A DNA stretch of 64,000 nucleotides from Niastella caeni. GTDB taxonomy: Bacteria; Bacteroidota; Bacteroidia; Chitinophagales; Chitinophagaceae. The stretch spans positions 1,735,347 through 1,799,346 of the forward strand of contig NZ_STFF01000001.1 in the NCBI RefSeq assembly GCF_004834005.1, written 5' to 3'. Every line of letters begins with the position of its first letter. The first letter of the stretch is position 1. This document shows positions 63,259 through 64,000 of this stretch, piece after piece. The notes under the pieces are model-generated. The model was not told the DNA's origin. It saw only the letters and a list, made by a program, of their open reading frames with translations, and did not search any database. Position numbers and translations under genes: made by a program.

Positions 63259-64000
63259 ATGAAAACACCAGTAACCTATTTCTTTGTTGCCCTGCTTACA
63301 TTGGCCACATTGTCTGCCTCCGCTGTAAATTATTATGTAGATCCTTCTTCTTCAGGATCTAATCTGGGAACAGTCAATGATCCCTGGAAATCTATTGCCG
63401 ATATTCCCGAGTATGTTAATTATTTCCATCCCGGGGATACTGTCTTTTTCAAACGAGGCCAGCAGTATGCGGGCACGCTTTCTATCAACAGCTCAGGCAG
63501 CAGTGCTGCCCCCATTGTATTCATGCCTTACGGCTCAGGCAACGCACCTGTTTTTCAGTATAACCTGGCCAACACAACAGAATCCCTGATCTACAACCGG
63601 GTAATAATACGGCTATACCAGGCAAATTATGTGGTGATCGATGGTTTTGAAATGAAAGATGCCACGATGTCTGAAACCGATCACACTATTACTGCCCATG
63701 TAGGATATGGAGTGTACACCTATAATAGCTCTCATAATATAATTAAAAACCTTACCATAACCCGATTGGGCGCAGGCATAGCCATAGATGGCGGAAGCCA
63801 AAATACAATTACCCATTGCAACATCCGCAATCTGCGTATGATACTCAATACGCCCGATGTAGCCTGGGACGATTTTGGCGCAAATGGAATAATCGTAAAA
63901 GGTTCTGATAATATCATTACACACAATCATATTCAGGATTGCTGGGCCCCCAGCTATGATTATCAGATAGACGGTGGTGCTATAGAAATGTATGGCCCTA
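63259..64000 (+). CDS. Secreted right-handed beta-helix protein, partial
   Basis: Open from the ATG at 63259 to the window end (247 codons, no stop). A signal peptide (MKTPVTYFFVALLTLATLSASA) precedes 'YYVDPSSSGSNLGTVNDPWKSIADIPEYVNYFHPGDTVFFKRGQQY' (in part), the entry to a pectate-lyase-like beta-helix, then repeating strands such as 'YNSSHNIIKNLTITRLGAG' and 'SDNIITHNHIQDCW'. Such proteins often degrade or bind polysaccharides. The catalytic part may be beyond the window. The 174-bp upstream gap shows nothing else. Confidence 0.88.
   Translation, partial: MKTPVTYFFVALLTLATLSASAVNYYVDPSSSGSNLGTVNDPWKSIADIPEYVNYFHPGDTVFFKRGQQYAGTLSINSSGSSAAPIVFMPYGSGNAPVFQYNLANTTESLIYNRVIIRLYQANYVVIDGFEMKDATMSETDHTITAHVGYGVYTYNSSHNIIKNLTITRLGAGIAIDGGSQNTITHCNIRNLRMILNTPDVAWDDFGANGIIVKGSDNIITHNHIQDCWAPSYDYQIDGGAIEMYGP

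Overview
The window comes from a Bacteroidota chromosome, most likely family Chitinophagaceae (Niastella/Chitinophaga type). The evidence is the gene families (PadR/PspC pair, COG3014-LpoB lipoprotein genes, GH97 glycosidase, LytTR/LytS pair, ABC permease fused to an M1 peptidase), the TAnnTTTG promoter boxes, and the weak Shine-Dalgarno sequences of the chromosomal genes. The genus is an inference.

Left chromosomal part (1-25218): a PadR-PspC operon (cut by the window start) with a PadR-type operator; an A-tract-rich tandem array with an 82-bp period; an envelope lipoprotein cluster (COG3014, LpoB-like, Tyr-rich secreted protein); a 2OG-Fe(II) oxygenase; an ExbD/TolR protein; a universal stress protein; asnS; a D-2-hydroxyacid dehydrogenase; a GH97 glycosidase; feoB; then a housekeeping run with GNAT, aminotransferase, YjbR-type protein, DEDD exonuclease, manC-type guanylyltransferase, a KdsD-type isomerase and recQ.

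Integrated element (25250-56671, about 31.4 kb): it sits in the 3' half of a tRNA-Phe gene and is bounded by a perfect 43-bp direct repeat. A tyrosine integrase lies just inside the right end, and GGTCTAAC repeats at 11-bp spacing lie inside both ends and look like integrase arm sites. From left to right it carries: (i) a three-gene ABC-three-component (Lamassu/DdmABC-like) defence operon with a PD-(D/E)xK-type nuclease, a middle component and an SMC-like ATPase with a zinc hook; (ii) an internal second tyrosine recombinase that lacks its first catalytic Arg; (iii) small HTH protein, CHC2/Toprim primase-like protein and a DUF2958 protein; (iv) a MOBF relaxase-helicase, unknown AT-rich cargo and a VirD4/TraG coupling protein; (v) a three-hairpin oriT candidate, MobC-like protein and a MOBP-type relaxase; (vi) an XRE-like regulator, a sigma-like factor and a protein ending in a SymE-like domain; (vii) a serine recombinase and small secreted proteins; (viii) a 2117-residue RTX protein with a type I secretion C-terminus, translationally coupled to a small membrane-anchored protein. 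No VirB/Tra mating-channel genes are present, so it is best read as an integrative mobilizable element that carries its own coupling protein. Several element genes have strong AGGAG ribosome-binding sites and proteobacterial-looking families, while others (Toprim, right-end integrase, lipoprotein) look native to Bacteroidota, which suggests a mosaic.

Right chromosomal part (56672-64000): a LytTR response regulator and LytS-type kinase, divergent from an ABC ATPase and a giant ABC-2 permease/M1 peptidase fusion, then the start of a secreted beta-helix protein that runs off the window end.

The best candidates for a system worth study are the Lamassu-like operon beside attL and the RTX gene with its coupled partner, an unusual cargo for a Bacteroidota element.
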